The notes under the pieces were generated by a model. That model ran no database searches, was not told where the DNA came from, and saw nothing but the letters and a program-made list of their open reading frames with translations. From the NCBI GenBank assembly GCA_023014365.1, contig JAEBUN010000034.1, positions 372,001 to 436,000 of the forward strand: a stretch of 64,000 nucleotides of DNA, in the 5' to 3' direction. Shown here in pieces: positions 1-11,187 of this stretch (its first letter is position 1; each line of letters starts with the position of its first letter). This DNA is from Lepiota brunneoincarnata (lineage: Eukaryota > Basidiomycota > Agaricomycetes > Agaricales > Agaricaceae). The translations under genes were made by a program, and so were the position numbers.

Positions 1-194
1 AGAGTAGGGCTCACACTTGCTTCGTTGTCCCGAATTTGGTGGATATTCATGATGTTTTGCGAACTATCGACAGAATGAGAACCGTGGATCTCAAAGTCGC
101 TAGTACCTGTGCGACAGAGCGAATACAATGCTACATCCCCGTATCACCCTAGGCTTCATTACAAACCATCTACCATACCTATCATGCAACAGAG
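1..194. other. Left edge, no gene recognised
   Basis: This short stretch lies downstream of the 3' end of the TPR-CHAT gene. I see no coding frame with recognisable content and no RNA gene. It probably holds the 3' untranslated region of that gene. Confidence 0.4.
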
Positions 195-3100
195 TTAAAC
201 TCCAAAATGAATATATGGTACCCAAGTTAGGAGACCATCTTCCGTATCCCCGAGCCTCTCACGAATCATCTGTGTACTCCTATCCAGTGCATGAGCAGCA
301 CGGGAAGTATCGAGTTGCCGCCTTCCCGTGGCTTTCAGTGATCCCTCCAGAAGATCTTTGTAGAAGTACTCCGCAATCTCTGGTGCATAGTCATCCTTGA
401 TGGACCACATAGTCGCCACAACACCTCTATATCCCGCAGCTAACATTCCAGCAGCAATATGAACGGCCTCGTCCGAGAGTGCCGCATTCCCTGTGCTCGT
501 CTGGCACGCTGACAGGAAGGCATGTTCGATGTTTGGAAGCTGTTGTTTCATCATCTCGAGCAACTCCAGTCTGCTGTCATGAAGGTGTACTCCGCTCCTG
601 AGATGGTGTTCTTGGTCCTGAATTGCGTGGCACGCAAAGTGCACCCAGCTATGAGTTTTCATCTCCTCTGTGACTCGGACAACGGTAGCAGTAGCATCCT
701 CCAGCAATAATGAATCAACATGTTCCTCTCGCATCATATCCCTGAGCGTATGCGTTTCCTTTCTCGTAGCTGGTATGCGAGGCAGTCCTGGCGTGGAAGG
801 TTGGCTAATCAGAAGCAAGTTAGTGGGGACTCGATCAGCGGTAAGTGGTGCCCTGATCTTGTCGAGAAGGGTACTGATGGTCGGAGTGTACGAAGAAACA
901 ACGAAGTCCGAAACGCAAGGTCCAGCGTGAATCTTCTCCTTGGAGTATATTCCAGCAGCGTGAATGGGGAGGAACGTGAGCGGACCAGTGGGACACCACC
1001 AGATGCGAGGCCGGGCCGAGTTCTGAGCCTGAGTAGAGTCATTAGCAAGGGTTCGATTGCAAATCAAAATATATAAGATGTACCAAGTAACCAAGAGCTT
1101 CCAGTGTCGGCTTAGCCACATGATTCCAAAGCTCGCGAAGAACATTGTATATAACCCCCACCCTTCCGGCAAACTGGGTTGGACCACCTGTCCGATCAAC
1201 CTCCCTCATACGGACACCGTGCGCCTTTAGATATTTGAATATACTATCTCGTAGCTCTACTGCTCGTTGATGACTGAAGCTTTGAAGCCGGATATGACGT
1301 GGTTCGTCAGCGCCCGGAACGAGGGCGATGACATCGCATCGGTCCTTGTGGATATTGAATATGATTATAGTGCCACTCTCGGGTATGCTAGCAAGCAGGT
1401 CCGAAACTGTGGGTGGACGAAGAAAATCTCGGAAACCAGGGAGCTCGCGAACCTCTCCGAGGATCCCTGCCCATTCTTTGGCAAGTTGTACATGCCTTTG
1501 TGTTTCCATTTGCACCGTAATTGCCTGCGTCATGGTTTCCTCGGAAACGAGATTGGAGGTTTCTCGACGAGATCCAGATAGTTCCAGAGCATGAGCCACG
1601 CGCGAGAAGCGATCGGCAAGGGATGGATGATGGGTACGGAGATTGTCAATGGGGGAACGAAGCTGACTGATCTGACTCCAGACCAGGCAACGACCTTGTT
1701 CGAGCCAGGCCAGGGCTGTTTTAATTCGATCACCATCGATTGCAACGGCGGTTGCAGTGGTCGTTAGATCAGACCTGCCAACAAGATTCATGTGCCGTTT
1801 ATGAATTGTCTGTTCCAGCCCAGCAACCTGGGAAAGAAGCCCGATGGTGGCATCAAAGGCTCGCAGTGTGTCTGCATGACCGAATTGATGAGATAGCATG
1901 GCCCAACGTCTTGCAGCAGAGAAACGTTGCGACGGATGTCCAGAGGTCTGGGTAGCGGATGAACGATAAATAGAAATGGCGTGGTCAACGTCCGCTCTGT
2001 CCTTTGTGCGTTGAAAGCGGCTATGCCACAAGTCCCCAAGGTTTATGAGCCGTGAACAAAGGCTGGCATGTCCCTCTGGAGTGAGCTGGATTGCCCTCTG
2101 GAGGTTGGATATTGCACCTTCCGAATTGGCAAGATCCCCAGTAATCTCAAATCGATGCCCAAATGAGGTTCCGAGATTGCTGAGCATCGAGGGCCGGTTA
2201 GCATCCCCTTCTGGCGTGAGCTGTACAGCTCTCTGGTAATTATATATCGCACTTTCAATGTCTGCAAGCTCTTGGGTGGATCTGAAGCGATGCTCGAATG
2301 AATTTCCCAGGTTATTAAGCCATAAGGGCAGATTGATGTGCCCTTCCGGGGTGAGCTCGACAGCCCTTTGGAGATTTGAGATTGCGCTTTCGATGTCGGT
2401 GAGGTCTCCAGTGTATTCAAAGCGAGATATGAATGAGGTGCCAAGGCTGTTGAGCCGTGAGCACATGCTGGCATGGCCCTCTGGAGTGAGTAGGATGGCC
2501 CTCCGAAGATTGACCAATGCACTTTCGATATCTGCGAGGTCGTTGGTGATTTCGAAGCGGGACTGTAATGAAGTTCCGAGATTGCTGAGCCGTGAGGGAA
2601 GGATGGCATGACGTTCTGGAGTGAGCTGGACAGCTTTCTGATAATTGTAAATTGCATTTTCAATGTCTACAAGGTCTCCTGTACGTTCGAAACGACGTTG
2701 GAATGAGGTCCCAAGAGTGCTTAGCCACGAGGGCAGATTGTCATGGCCCTCTGGGGTGAACCGGATAGCGCTTTGGTGATTGGCTACTGCGCCTTCAATG
2801 TCTGTAAGGTCTCCAGTCCGCTCGAAGCGGCACTGTAACGAGTTTCCGAGGTTACTCAGCCATGAGGGCAGGTCTGGATGATCTTCTGAAGTGAGCCTGA
2901 TAGCGCTCTGGTGATTGGATATTGCGCCTTCAATGTCTGCAAGATCGCCTGTACGCTCGAAGCGAAACTGGAACGAGTTTCCAAGATTACTAAGTAACAT
3001 GGGGAAGTCGGCATGACCCTCTGAAATAAGTCGGGTAGCCACCTGGAGATTGGAGACTGCATTTTCAATGTCCGCAAGGTCCCCGGTGCGTTTGAATCGA

Positions 3101-4197
3101 CACTGGAATGAGGATGCAAGATTGTTGAGCGATGAGGACAGGTCCGTATGGCTGTTCGGAGTGAGCTGGACGGCTCTCTGGTGATTGGATATTGCTTGTT
3201 CGATGTCTGCGAGATTACCGGTGCGTTCAAACAGACGCTGGAGTGAATTTCCTAGGTTGCCAAGTCGTAAACGAAGGTTTTTGTGCCCTTCTGGAGTAGT
3301 TTGCACAGCTCTCTGATGATTGGATATAGCACTTTCAATAGCTGCGGGATCTCCGGTGAGTTCAAATTCGCACTGTAACGAGGCTCCAAGGTTGCTGAGC
3401 AGCGAGGGCAGGTTGGTGTTTCCCTCAGGTGTGAACTGAATGGCGGTCTGGTGGTATGATATTGCGCTTCTGACATCTTCGAGGCTTCCGGTGCGTTCAA
3501 AGCGACGTTGGAACGCATTTGCAAGGTTGCTGAGCCACGAGGGCAGATCCGTATGGCCTTCCGGTGTCAGTTTGACAGCTTTCTGGTGACTAAATATCGC
3601 ATTTTCGATATCTACCAGCTCTCCAGTCCGTTCGAAGCGACTTTGGAAGGAGTCTCCGAGGTGACTTAGCAGCAGGGGCAAGTTGGGATGGTCCTCCGGG
3701 ATGAGTTCGACAGCTCGCTGGTGATTTGATATTGCACTTTCGATGTCCGCGAGAGCTCCGGCATATTCGAAGCGAATTTTGAACGTACTTCCAAGGTTAT
3801 TGAGAAATGCAGGCAAGTCGGCATGGTCGTCGGGGGTGAGACCAATAGCATCTTCCATCATGGATATGGCTTGGTTGATATCAGACACATTGTCAGAGGA
3901 TCCAAACTTCCTGCGCAGTGCCAGTCCGGCATCCCATGCATGCACTCTATAATTCTCGTGATCGCGGGGTGTCAACCGAACGGCTAAATTGTAAGCCGAG
4001 ACTGCCTTGGTGATATCGTCTTCGTTATTGGTTTCCTTAAATCGCCGCATGAGCCGATGACCAGAGCGATTCAAGAGTTCCGGATCTTTGCCATGAGAAA
4101 GGCGCGCGAGTGCAGTTGAAAATATGTCCACGGTTGGTGCGGCTTCGACCCGCGCTCCCGGTTTTGTCCTCAAGTCCGTGTTGATGTTACCCAGCAT
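195..4197 (-). CDS. TPR-CHAT protein (caspase-like CHAT peptidase domain after 16 TPR-type repeats)
   Basis: Two exons, 4197-1084 and 1028-195, joined by a 55-nt phase-0 intron (GTACAT donor, CTCAG acceptor, branch-like CTAAT), give about 1315 residues. Residues 53-772 are sixteen 45-residue helical repeats of the TPR/Sel1-like kind, each with a core like FERTGDLADIE followed by LTPEGH. A helical linker leads into a C-terminal CHAT domain. The CHAT dyad is complete: His in HFACHA (about residue 1172) and Cys in LSACQTSTG (about residue 1213). CHAT domains belong to the caspase/separase clan, so a cysteine protease role is likely. The substrate is unknown. Fungi have many such proteins and CHAT domains also occur as effector domains of NLRs, so a role in regulated cell death or non-self response is an inference. 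The start is the first ATG of the open frame; a short upstream exon cannot be excluded. Confidence 0.9.
1882..4041 (-). repeat. Tandem array of sixteen 135-bp coding repeats (TPR units)
   Basis: The array codes for residues 53-772 of the TPR-CHAT protein. Every unit is exactly 45 codons and most inner units share the same order of residues (F-E-R-T-G-D-L, then A-I-S-N-H-Q-R-A, then L-T-P-E-G-H, then L-S-N-L-G). The two outer units at each end are more divergent. The shared length and likeness point to expansion by tandem duplication. Confidence 0.9.
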
Positions 4198-6232
4198 GCC
4201 TGTGGCACTACATGAGGCTTACGTTTCGTGTTTCGATAGGATGTGGGGCATACAGATGGTGAATGTCATTCTCAGGGATGGACAGTCGCGCTCCGTTACA
4301 AGATCTCGTTCAACCTTGGTGCCTGGGATAAATGATGTCAATTGGCAGATTGGAACTTAGTGGAGTCTGAAGGCGCACCATGATCAACACTCTTAAACGC
4401 CAATAATTCGTCCTTATCCAGTCTAATGTAGCCCAATTTTCCAGCGGCTCGCGAATGCGCAGTAAACTCAAGTCCGACCATGGCGAATCGGTTTCTAGCG
4501 ATCAATTTACGTCTTGTGTGGCTCCCAGCTGTACATACTGCTGTTACTTACAGCTGGATAGTGTGATGGTACTTCCACATTGTCGGTGATACCTTCTCCA
4601 AGTTTTTCGTGTCCCTTCCTGCCGACCCAGAGATCATGAGCGACAACTCATCAAAAGCGGGACGTGTGGAGTCCTCCGGCGAGCACTGGAGGACGAAGTC
4701 TATGGGGTATTGTAAAGGTAGGTATCGGTACTTAGGAACCGGGATGGTTGATACCTTTCAGGGCAATTATATTGTTGTCCATCGGTAGGAGATCTTCAGC
4801 AGTCGGTCCTGGGGACACGATCTGCGGCTCATGTATTAGGGGTGACAACTTATTCGGGGCAGTGCGGCTGTGGTTTTCCTCAACTAGTCCACGCTGTCCC
4901 TTGTCATCCATCTAACTAGTATGGAGTGTACCCGACGACGCCGAGTTCAGCGTTAGGAGTTGTGAGATTGCAAAGGGGCGTGAGCGGATTGTTAACGGGA
5001 GTAAGGACCTACGTTGACAGCCCTCTTGATGGCATGGTTTGATTTGGTCGCATTTGTCGGCTTCTTAACAGCTTGTGGCTTGGAATCAGGTGAGACTTGC
5101 TGTTCTTCGCAGTATAATGTTGGCGGGTGAAAGGACGAATTTCCCAGGGATGCTTCCAGGGTTGAAGACTTGACATTTGGACAGAGTAGTGTCTGATTCC
5201 AACTAAACGTACAACATTGGCCCAAGATCGGATAGAGATGAGGTCATGATAGCACTGCCACGCTCTACCTTCCTCTATACCCGAAGCATCGATTGATCAT
5301 AAACAGGTAATGCAAAAAAGAGAGTATACTAACAGCATCCAGAGTCATACTTGATATCCAACACCTCCAACTTGCGCTTTCCTTCATCCTGACATTTGAG
5401 TTCCTGCGTCCTTGGCTAGACAAACCTTCAACAGCTAAACCTGATCAACATCCAGAAACACACACTCACTTCGCTATGCACTTATGCTGCATCCTCACGA
5501 TCCTCTTACCGCCTGGGACAAACCTCCATTTCCTTGCGATGGCCCAGGCAATGGGGGAAGGAGGGAATTCGATAGAATGATAGTGCTTGCATTTGTTAGT
5601 CTCAGTCCAGCGATGGGCGGGCTGATGCCCCATGAGAGATGGCGATATATACAACACCAATATAATTGGTCTAGAATACGGAACCAAGGGGTTGGGTGAG
5701 AAAAAAGCAGGGAATGGAAGGAAGATTGGGGGTTTGCGGGGTTCACCATCCTTGATTGAAAAACTATGTAAATAACTGGGTATGGTGGGACAGAACAAAG
5801 ACGGCGCTTATAATAACCCGTGCCCATCGATGTCAGTTCGGGACATATCTTGCAGCTGGTTTAGTTTGTAGTCAAAACGTATTCGATGATAGCAGCTGTG
5901 ACACGGCCGGTAGATGAGTGCTAGTTCTTGTTTCCTCTGAATTATGCGTGCCGGATTTATGGTCAAATTGCCGCTCTATTCATCATTTTCTAACCGGAAA
6001 AGCCCGCAACCGACGTCGTTCTACTGAATAATCAGTTAGCTTCAGCTCCGTTGCCACAAACGCTTGGTGCGCGCAGCTTGACATAGGAATCTCGTCTAGA
6101 AGGGCCCCATCCCAACTTCTCTCTCATGCATTCTATTCCGTAAGGCAGTCCGAACCGTTACCGATGCGTAGTAGTAAGTATACCTAATCCACAAACTGGC
6201 GCAACGTCCTCCCTGCCGAGTAACGGGGTCAC
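4198..6232. other. 2-kb gap, nothing recognised
   Basis: Upstream region of the TPR-CHAT gene and downstream region of the Y3-like gene. Open frames here are short (under about 110 codons), lack recognisable motifs and do not join through clear splice sites. The TPR-CHAT promoter must lie in its left part, but I cannot point to a defined element. Confidence 0.4.
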
Positions 6233-6857
6233 TCAAAAGTGGTGGCTGCAGCTACCATGGTCGGGATCGATAGCAAATTCGAAAGATCCGGACATGCCCT
6301 TTCCACCCTATGTGTAACCAAGTTAACAACCAAGTACATACACACAACGCCTTACGGTCACTTCTGCTTACCGTTTTGCAGTCGGAAATGATACCGTTCA
6401 AGACCCTCTTACAGTCATCCCGGTCGGGCGCGCCGTCTGACCCAGCGTTGTACATCGTAAATTCACCTATGTAGCCCGGTAAAAGTTGCAATTAGTGGTG
6501 TGCTCATGAATGCTGCCGAGTAGAAGAAGGCACTTGCATCTGTGGTCGCCAGCTTGGAAGCAGTGGTTCTCCCTCTCGCCTCCATCGAGCTAATAGCCAG
6601 GTACTAGTTAGTATCAAACATACCGTCCGGACCTTCAAAGCAGACTCACAGGACCTGCGCTAGCGAAATCGCAGAAATTGTTAACGAACTCGCTGCACAA
6701 GTAGCTTTTTTCGCTTCCGTCGTGTTTACAATTAAACTGAGCCAAGACTGGAGTAAGGACAGCAATGGCAGCTATGACGGCGAGCTGTAAGATTGGATTT
6801 GTCGATCAGCTAGCCGAGGCAAGAGGGAATGTGGGATGTACTCACGGCTCTGGTCAT
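6233..6857 (-). CDS. Small secreted Y3-like glycan-binding protein
   Basis: Five exons (6857-6846, 6784-6650, 6589-6538, 6466-6372, 6307-6233) encode about 122 residues. The first 20 or so residues form a clear signal peptide ending near VLAQ. The mature part has eight cysteines and the layout of the Y3 lectin family of mushrooms: HCFQAGDHRC, then EFTMYNAG, a DDCKR..C segment, and a C-terminal GGKGMSGSFEF with FAIDPDHGSC. Introns are 60-71 nt. Three are GT-AG; the third uses a GC donor (GCAAGT at 6537-6532), which restores the family cysteine (T+GT = TGT). Y3-type proteins bind glycans and some are nematotoxic, so a defence or carbohydrate-recognition role outside the cell is likely. The binding specificity cannot be read from sequence. 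Confidence 0.82.
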
Positions 6858-8723
6858 TATGAGCAGTGGAAAACAAGGGGGTGTTCGAACGGTGAACTGG
6901 TTGGTGCAGAAATTTAAGCCAAGTTATATAAACGTTGACAGAAACGTGGTGTAATTCAATGGTGAGCGCTCAAGGTGCCACTGTCTATCCTAGTCCTTCA
7001 AGGGGTCCTTCTAGCTAACTGGAATCGCTCGGAGACATTAATCGGCTTACGGGGGTTCTTATGTCATAATCGGGCCAGCGATGTTGATGAGCTGGCACAC
7101 TCACCGAGAACAGAGCCCGACGAAAAACTCCAAGAGGACCAGATGCCTCAGACAGTATTTTGGCTTACTGCTGTGCATCCTGTCACTGTGGTCATACCTT
7201 TATTGGAGGTCGTGGTGGTTTCCGACGTTGAGTTAGCCATGATGGGTTGTTCGTAATCGTGTGGAGTTCAGTGATCCGAACTCGATTGTTACGGGTTCAC
7301 ATATAAGTTCATCGGTTCTATGAGAACAAGTTATCGGAAGCCGCTTGCAGCACCTTTTCACCCTCAAAGCAGAGGTTATGAGGTCTCAGAGCCAACCCGA
7401 GCGTCGAATAGGTGTGATATGTAAGGTCGGTCAATGTATTGCCCCCGTTTATCGCCGCTTTTTTTTGTTTTGGCATAACCAACCACTTCCGTCATTTCGC
7501 TTCTGTCTTTCTCCCCCCCTAAGTCCACACTAGTACTAGCCATCCGCACAACTCCACTTAACAGAAAAACCCACAGCCATCCTGTAAGCAATCAGTGAGG
7601 TCTGTCTGGCGACCCTTCTCTGTTCAGCGCCGTTTCGTTGAATGAAAGGACTGAACCGTCCGAACGGGCGGTCTGGTGCGCTGATAGTGCCCTTGAGTGC
7701 ATAGCAGATCCGAGCATATGTATTGTTGGAATAGGTTCCTGAAGTGTTGCACCCTACATACTGCCCCGTCCGCTGTTCTCCAATCCTATCATAAAGATCT
7801 GGACGCCCACCGAGATACACATAACATATAATACTATCGTTGTTCCGTCTTGCAAGTGCGAAGAACTCCTGTCTGAGATTCAGTACTCTCTCTTGGATAC
7901 AATGTATCTAGATTGTAAATACTGAGGGCCGGCGGTTCCAGAGCAAGAAAAATCGGGATCAGTAAATGCGAATTACGAATAGGGCAGTAACTAGTAGCTA
8001 CTTGTCAAGTCCGAAGGATGTGAGGCCCGAAAGACGTTGCAATCAGGGCAATTACAAACAAAATTTCACAAAATATGGGTGGGCACTCCAGCAAGACCGG
8101 GCCGCGAGCATTTTATCTCCCCCATGAAAAAAACTCTCTTACTCCAAGCTCCCGAGATGAAGGTATAGAAAGCCGGTACGGTCCCAGAGACCAGGAATCA
8201 TCTGATCATCGGAGGTAGTCAGGGCAAAAAGCTTACATCCTAGGAATCCCTGGGAATCCCCGATGAGCTAAGTGATATATGTCGGGACTCGGGACCGGAA
8301 AAATAGTCCACAGCCTGGATCCATGAGTGTATGTCAAAGGAAGTTGCTGATGATGTCTGAGGGTGGACTACGCATCATGATAACCTAGATCATCGGAAAC
8401 ACTGTTGGCACGAGTACTTTATTCTACTTCTCCCACGAATCTTTTTGTCAAATTTCTAGATGGAGCGAAGGTGGGTACAGTGGGATCATGTCCAATAGAA
8501 AAACTGCAGGGAATCTGGCCCCGTACCATCATACAGCATGCCCCACCCAGCCTACGGGGTTATAGAGACCTGTCCAAGGCACATACTCTGAGTTACAGGA
8601 CATGCACACGACACGCAATAATGCACTTCAATGGAACTGATTAGTCCGCACATACCAAGGGCTAAGCGGTGGTGATGTTGGGGGAATATGTACCCACTTC
8701 CACCATAACACCTGGGCTCAGCC
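6858..8723. other. 1.9-kb gap with one unexplained open stretch
   Basis: Apart from the TATA box, no gene is recognised. On the minus strand about 7536-7880 is open for roughly 115 codons without an ATG, with content that looks protein-like (for example YVYLGGRPDLYDRIGEQ) but matches no family I know. It could be an exon, a relic or chance. Confidence 0.3.
6924..6931 (-). promoter_or_regulatory. TATA box of the Y3-like gene
   Basis: TTATATAA lies about 67 nt upstream of the chosen ATG at 6857. The distance and the perfect TATA match support both the promoter and the short first exon. Confidence 0.6.
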
Positions 8724-8870
8724 ATGACACAACAAGGGGGGAAACCACCCAACGATCTTCCCTCTTTTGTCAGGCATTCTGCTGCAGAACACTTCAATCG
8801 TTTAGAGCCAAATTCGGGCGATCATCCTCTTGGTAAAATTCATAAAGACTTCTGGGGCTTGCGGACCTAA
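8724..8870 (+). pseudogene. Relic first exon of a crinkler/RHS-like paralogue
   Basis: An ATG with the same context (CTCAGCCATG) as the gene at 9434 opens 48 codons and then stops. The protein parallels exon 1 of that gene: SAAEHF, then R-L-E/D, then DHPL, then KDFWG. The following bases differ: the GT donor of the intact gene is GC here and the frame ends at once. No further homologous exons are visible before 9434, so this is a solo exon left by an incomplete or decayed tandem duplication. Confidence 0.7.
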
Positions 8871-9433
8871 TCAAAAATTGGAATGGGTCAGAACGAAAGT
8901 GAGTTTGGGGATGCAACGAGTCTGGGAGATATGTCGCAAGTTGGCCTGAGGGTCCTATTTCTGGTTGACTGTATGCAGGAAGCTGTTACGATATCTAACC
9001 AGCCATGATCAAGAGAGAGATCCAATGCACGCTCACACTAAACAAAACAGTAAACAAAATTAAAGTGATATGTCTTTCCCCACCCTTTTGCACTCATATG
9101 TTTGACTGGGATCTCAGATCTATGTATAAAACCCCTCCTGTTCCGTATTGTACGATATTCTTTCTTTCTGAAAATCCACAGCCACTTCCTGTCGACTCCT
9201 CGCATTGAATGTCTCATTCTCATACTCGTGTGCCGTGGCCGATTCACACTCGCGTCACAATTTTAAAAGTAGGATACGCATTCTGCAGCTTTCCCGCCTT
9301 CCTGACACGAAACTTGCTCGAATCCACACCCTCATTAATAAGCATTAAGTGGCTGTCACGGCTTGGCAGGTCTTAGTTGATATGACTTGAAGCACTGAAT
9401 AACGCGTAAATTAGGATGATCTGATCCTCAGCC

Positions 9434-11187
9434 ATGCCAAAACAACCCAGCAAAACCCCCTCCATTGCAAGAGATTCCGCCGCAGAACACTTCACTCGTT
9501 TAGACCTAGAGTCGAACGATCATCCTCTTGCGATGTTTTATAAAGACTTCTGGGGTCACAGTATAGCGGAAGAGAGGGACAAGTGTGCGCAAGGCAAACA
9601 TCCGGGATAAATCAACAGGGTCCGAAATGGATGTAGACGAAGGTGGCGAGCTGGATGCGGATGAGGATGGCGAGCCAAATGCAGTTGACAACCAAGAGCC
9701 GGATATAACTGACGACTGCTACGTTCTCAACGTCGACATCGAAACTTTCAGCGAAAAACCCATCTGGGTTCGTGCCGAATATGTTCGTATCTTCGACGCT
9801 TGTCAACGGATGTATGAAGCCAAGATCTCTGCACCTCGTCCACGGACTCCGAGCTTCGTGATAACAGGACAACCTGGCATAGGTAAGGGTCTAAATACAC
9901 CTTCTACTCTCGAGCTCATGACTGGCGAAGGGAAGACACTCTGGCTGATCTATGCTGCACGTCGCTGTGCCTCCGAAGAGCGGCCATTCATGTGGCTTGA
10001 GGGGGACCGCTATTATCTTTTTGCGGCGGAGGGCCTCTACAGGTTGTCTAAAGGTTGGGAGCTTAGCGATTTCCTTCCTGAAACCTATCTCTGGGTGTTC
10101 GTTGACGCCCAAAGTGAATCCCGGGCCCTGAATAGGCTTACCCCACCTCGTACCCGCATGGTTGTCTTCTACACGACTACCCCAACGCAGGACCGGTGGA
10201 CACATATGGGCAAGACAACTTCGTGCTACCAACTCATTATGAACCCATGGAGTAGGAGGGAAATAAGACAACTGCGAGTTTTCTATTCTGAATCCACAAA
10301 CTACAGGTACTGAAATTGCAGCACCCAGTGCACCCATCCATGGTCGTTCGGAGGGAGAAATACTTGAAATATACGACCGCTGGGGCCCAATGCCCCGTCT
10401 CTGCATCGACTATGACGAAATAGAGTTAGAGCAGCACGTGAAGAAGGTTCGCTCCGCAGTAGAGGAGATCTCGACAGCCAGCATGAAGACACTCGTGGAT
10501 GAATCGCGAAAACTTTCAATGAGCCAGGTATCGCATTCGCTTTTCTTGGTCACTCACCTGCCCGGCAAATTCCACGAACCTGTGATCGCTCCCATCTCCC
10601 CCTACATCCGACAATTGCTTGTCAACAAAATTCGCAAGCAAAAACGAGAGGACAGGATCCAACTATACTCGACATTTTCGAGCTTACCTGATTCGGGGCA
10701 GCTGGCCGGTCTTGCTTTTGAAGGGGCTGTTCATTCTGACTTTGAAACGGGGATTTCACTCGAGCTCGTTTCGATGCGGCTGGGGGCCCCACCCCCTAGG
10801 GGGAACCCCCGATGGTATTCCGCTCCTCTCGGTACCCAGGCGGAGCTGACAATCAGGATTGCACCCCTCAAAACCACTGACTACGAGTCCATGGCCGAAT
10901 TGACAATTCAACCCGACGTCTACTATATTCCTGTTCCTCCTCGTCAAGCTGCAGTTGACTCCTTCATACTCTTAAACAACGAGTTCTTCCTCTTCCAATT
11001 CACCATCGCAGGGGAGGATTCAATCAATAAGAAAATTCTTAACCTTGCTGCCAGCTTAAAATTCCCACCACGGGAGTGCTGGCACTTCGTTTTCGTTGTC
11101 CCACCTAATTCAGATTTGACTGTTCCCCAACAGAGTGCTATTCTGGGAGTGCCCATATATACTGCAAGAATTAACATTACCACCTAA
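9434..11187 (+). CDS. Crinkler/RHS-like P-loop NTPase with PD-(D/E)XK-like nuclease C-terminus
   Basis: Predicted exons start at 9434 and end at 11187. Likely introns are 9555-9618, 9883-9930 and one within about 10252-10353. Splicing out 9883-9930 gives a textbook Walker A, GQPGIGKT; left in, it inserts 16 residues into the loop. The middle follows the crinkler/RHS NTPase plan: a Walker B-like LWVFVDA, then a PWSRREI segment and a GPMPR-type helix. The C-terminal half resembles the nuclease-like module of this family: LAGLAFEGAVH, later AAVDSFIL, FFLFQFTI and a FVFVVPP strand near the end. An acidic stretch near residue 50 is typical of the N-terminal linker. Such proteins are taken to be NTPase-nucleases used in conflict between genomes or cells; here that role is inferred. 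The splice near 10.3 kb is the least certain part. Confidence 0.68.

Noticed and set aside
2043..2663. 206-codon open frame on the minus strand and several plus-strand frames over the same bases
   Set aside because: They are out-of-frame shadows of the TPR repeats. Because the repeat unit is exactly 135 bp, any frame without a stop in one unit stays open through several.
1882..4041. Regularly spaced repeats that might suggest a CRISPR array
   Set aside because: The units are contiguous coding repeats of 45 codons with no unique spacers, in a eukaryotic gene.
6252..6491. A 79-residue single-exon gene
   Set aside because: It has no ATG start in the sequence and is better explained as exon 4 plus flanking introns of the Y3-like gene.
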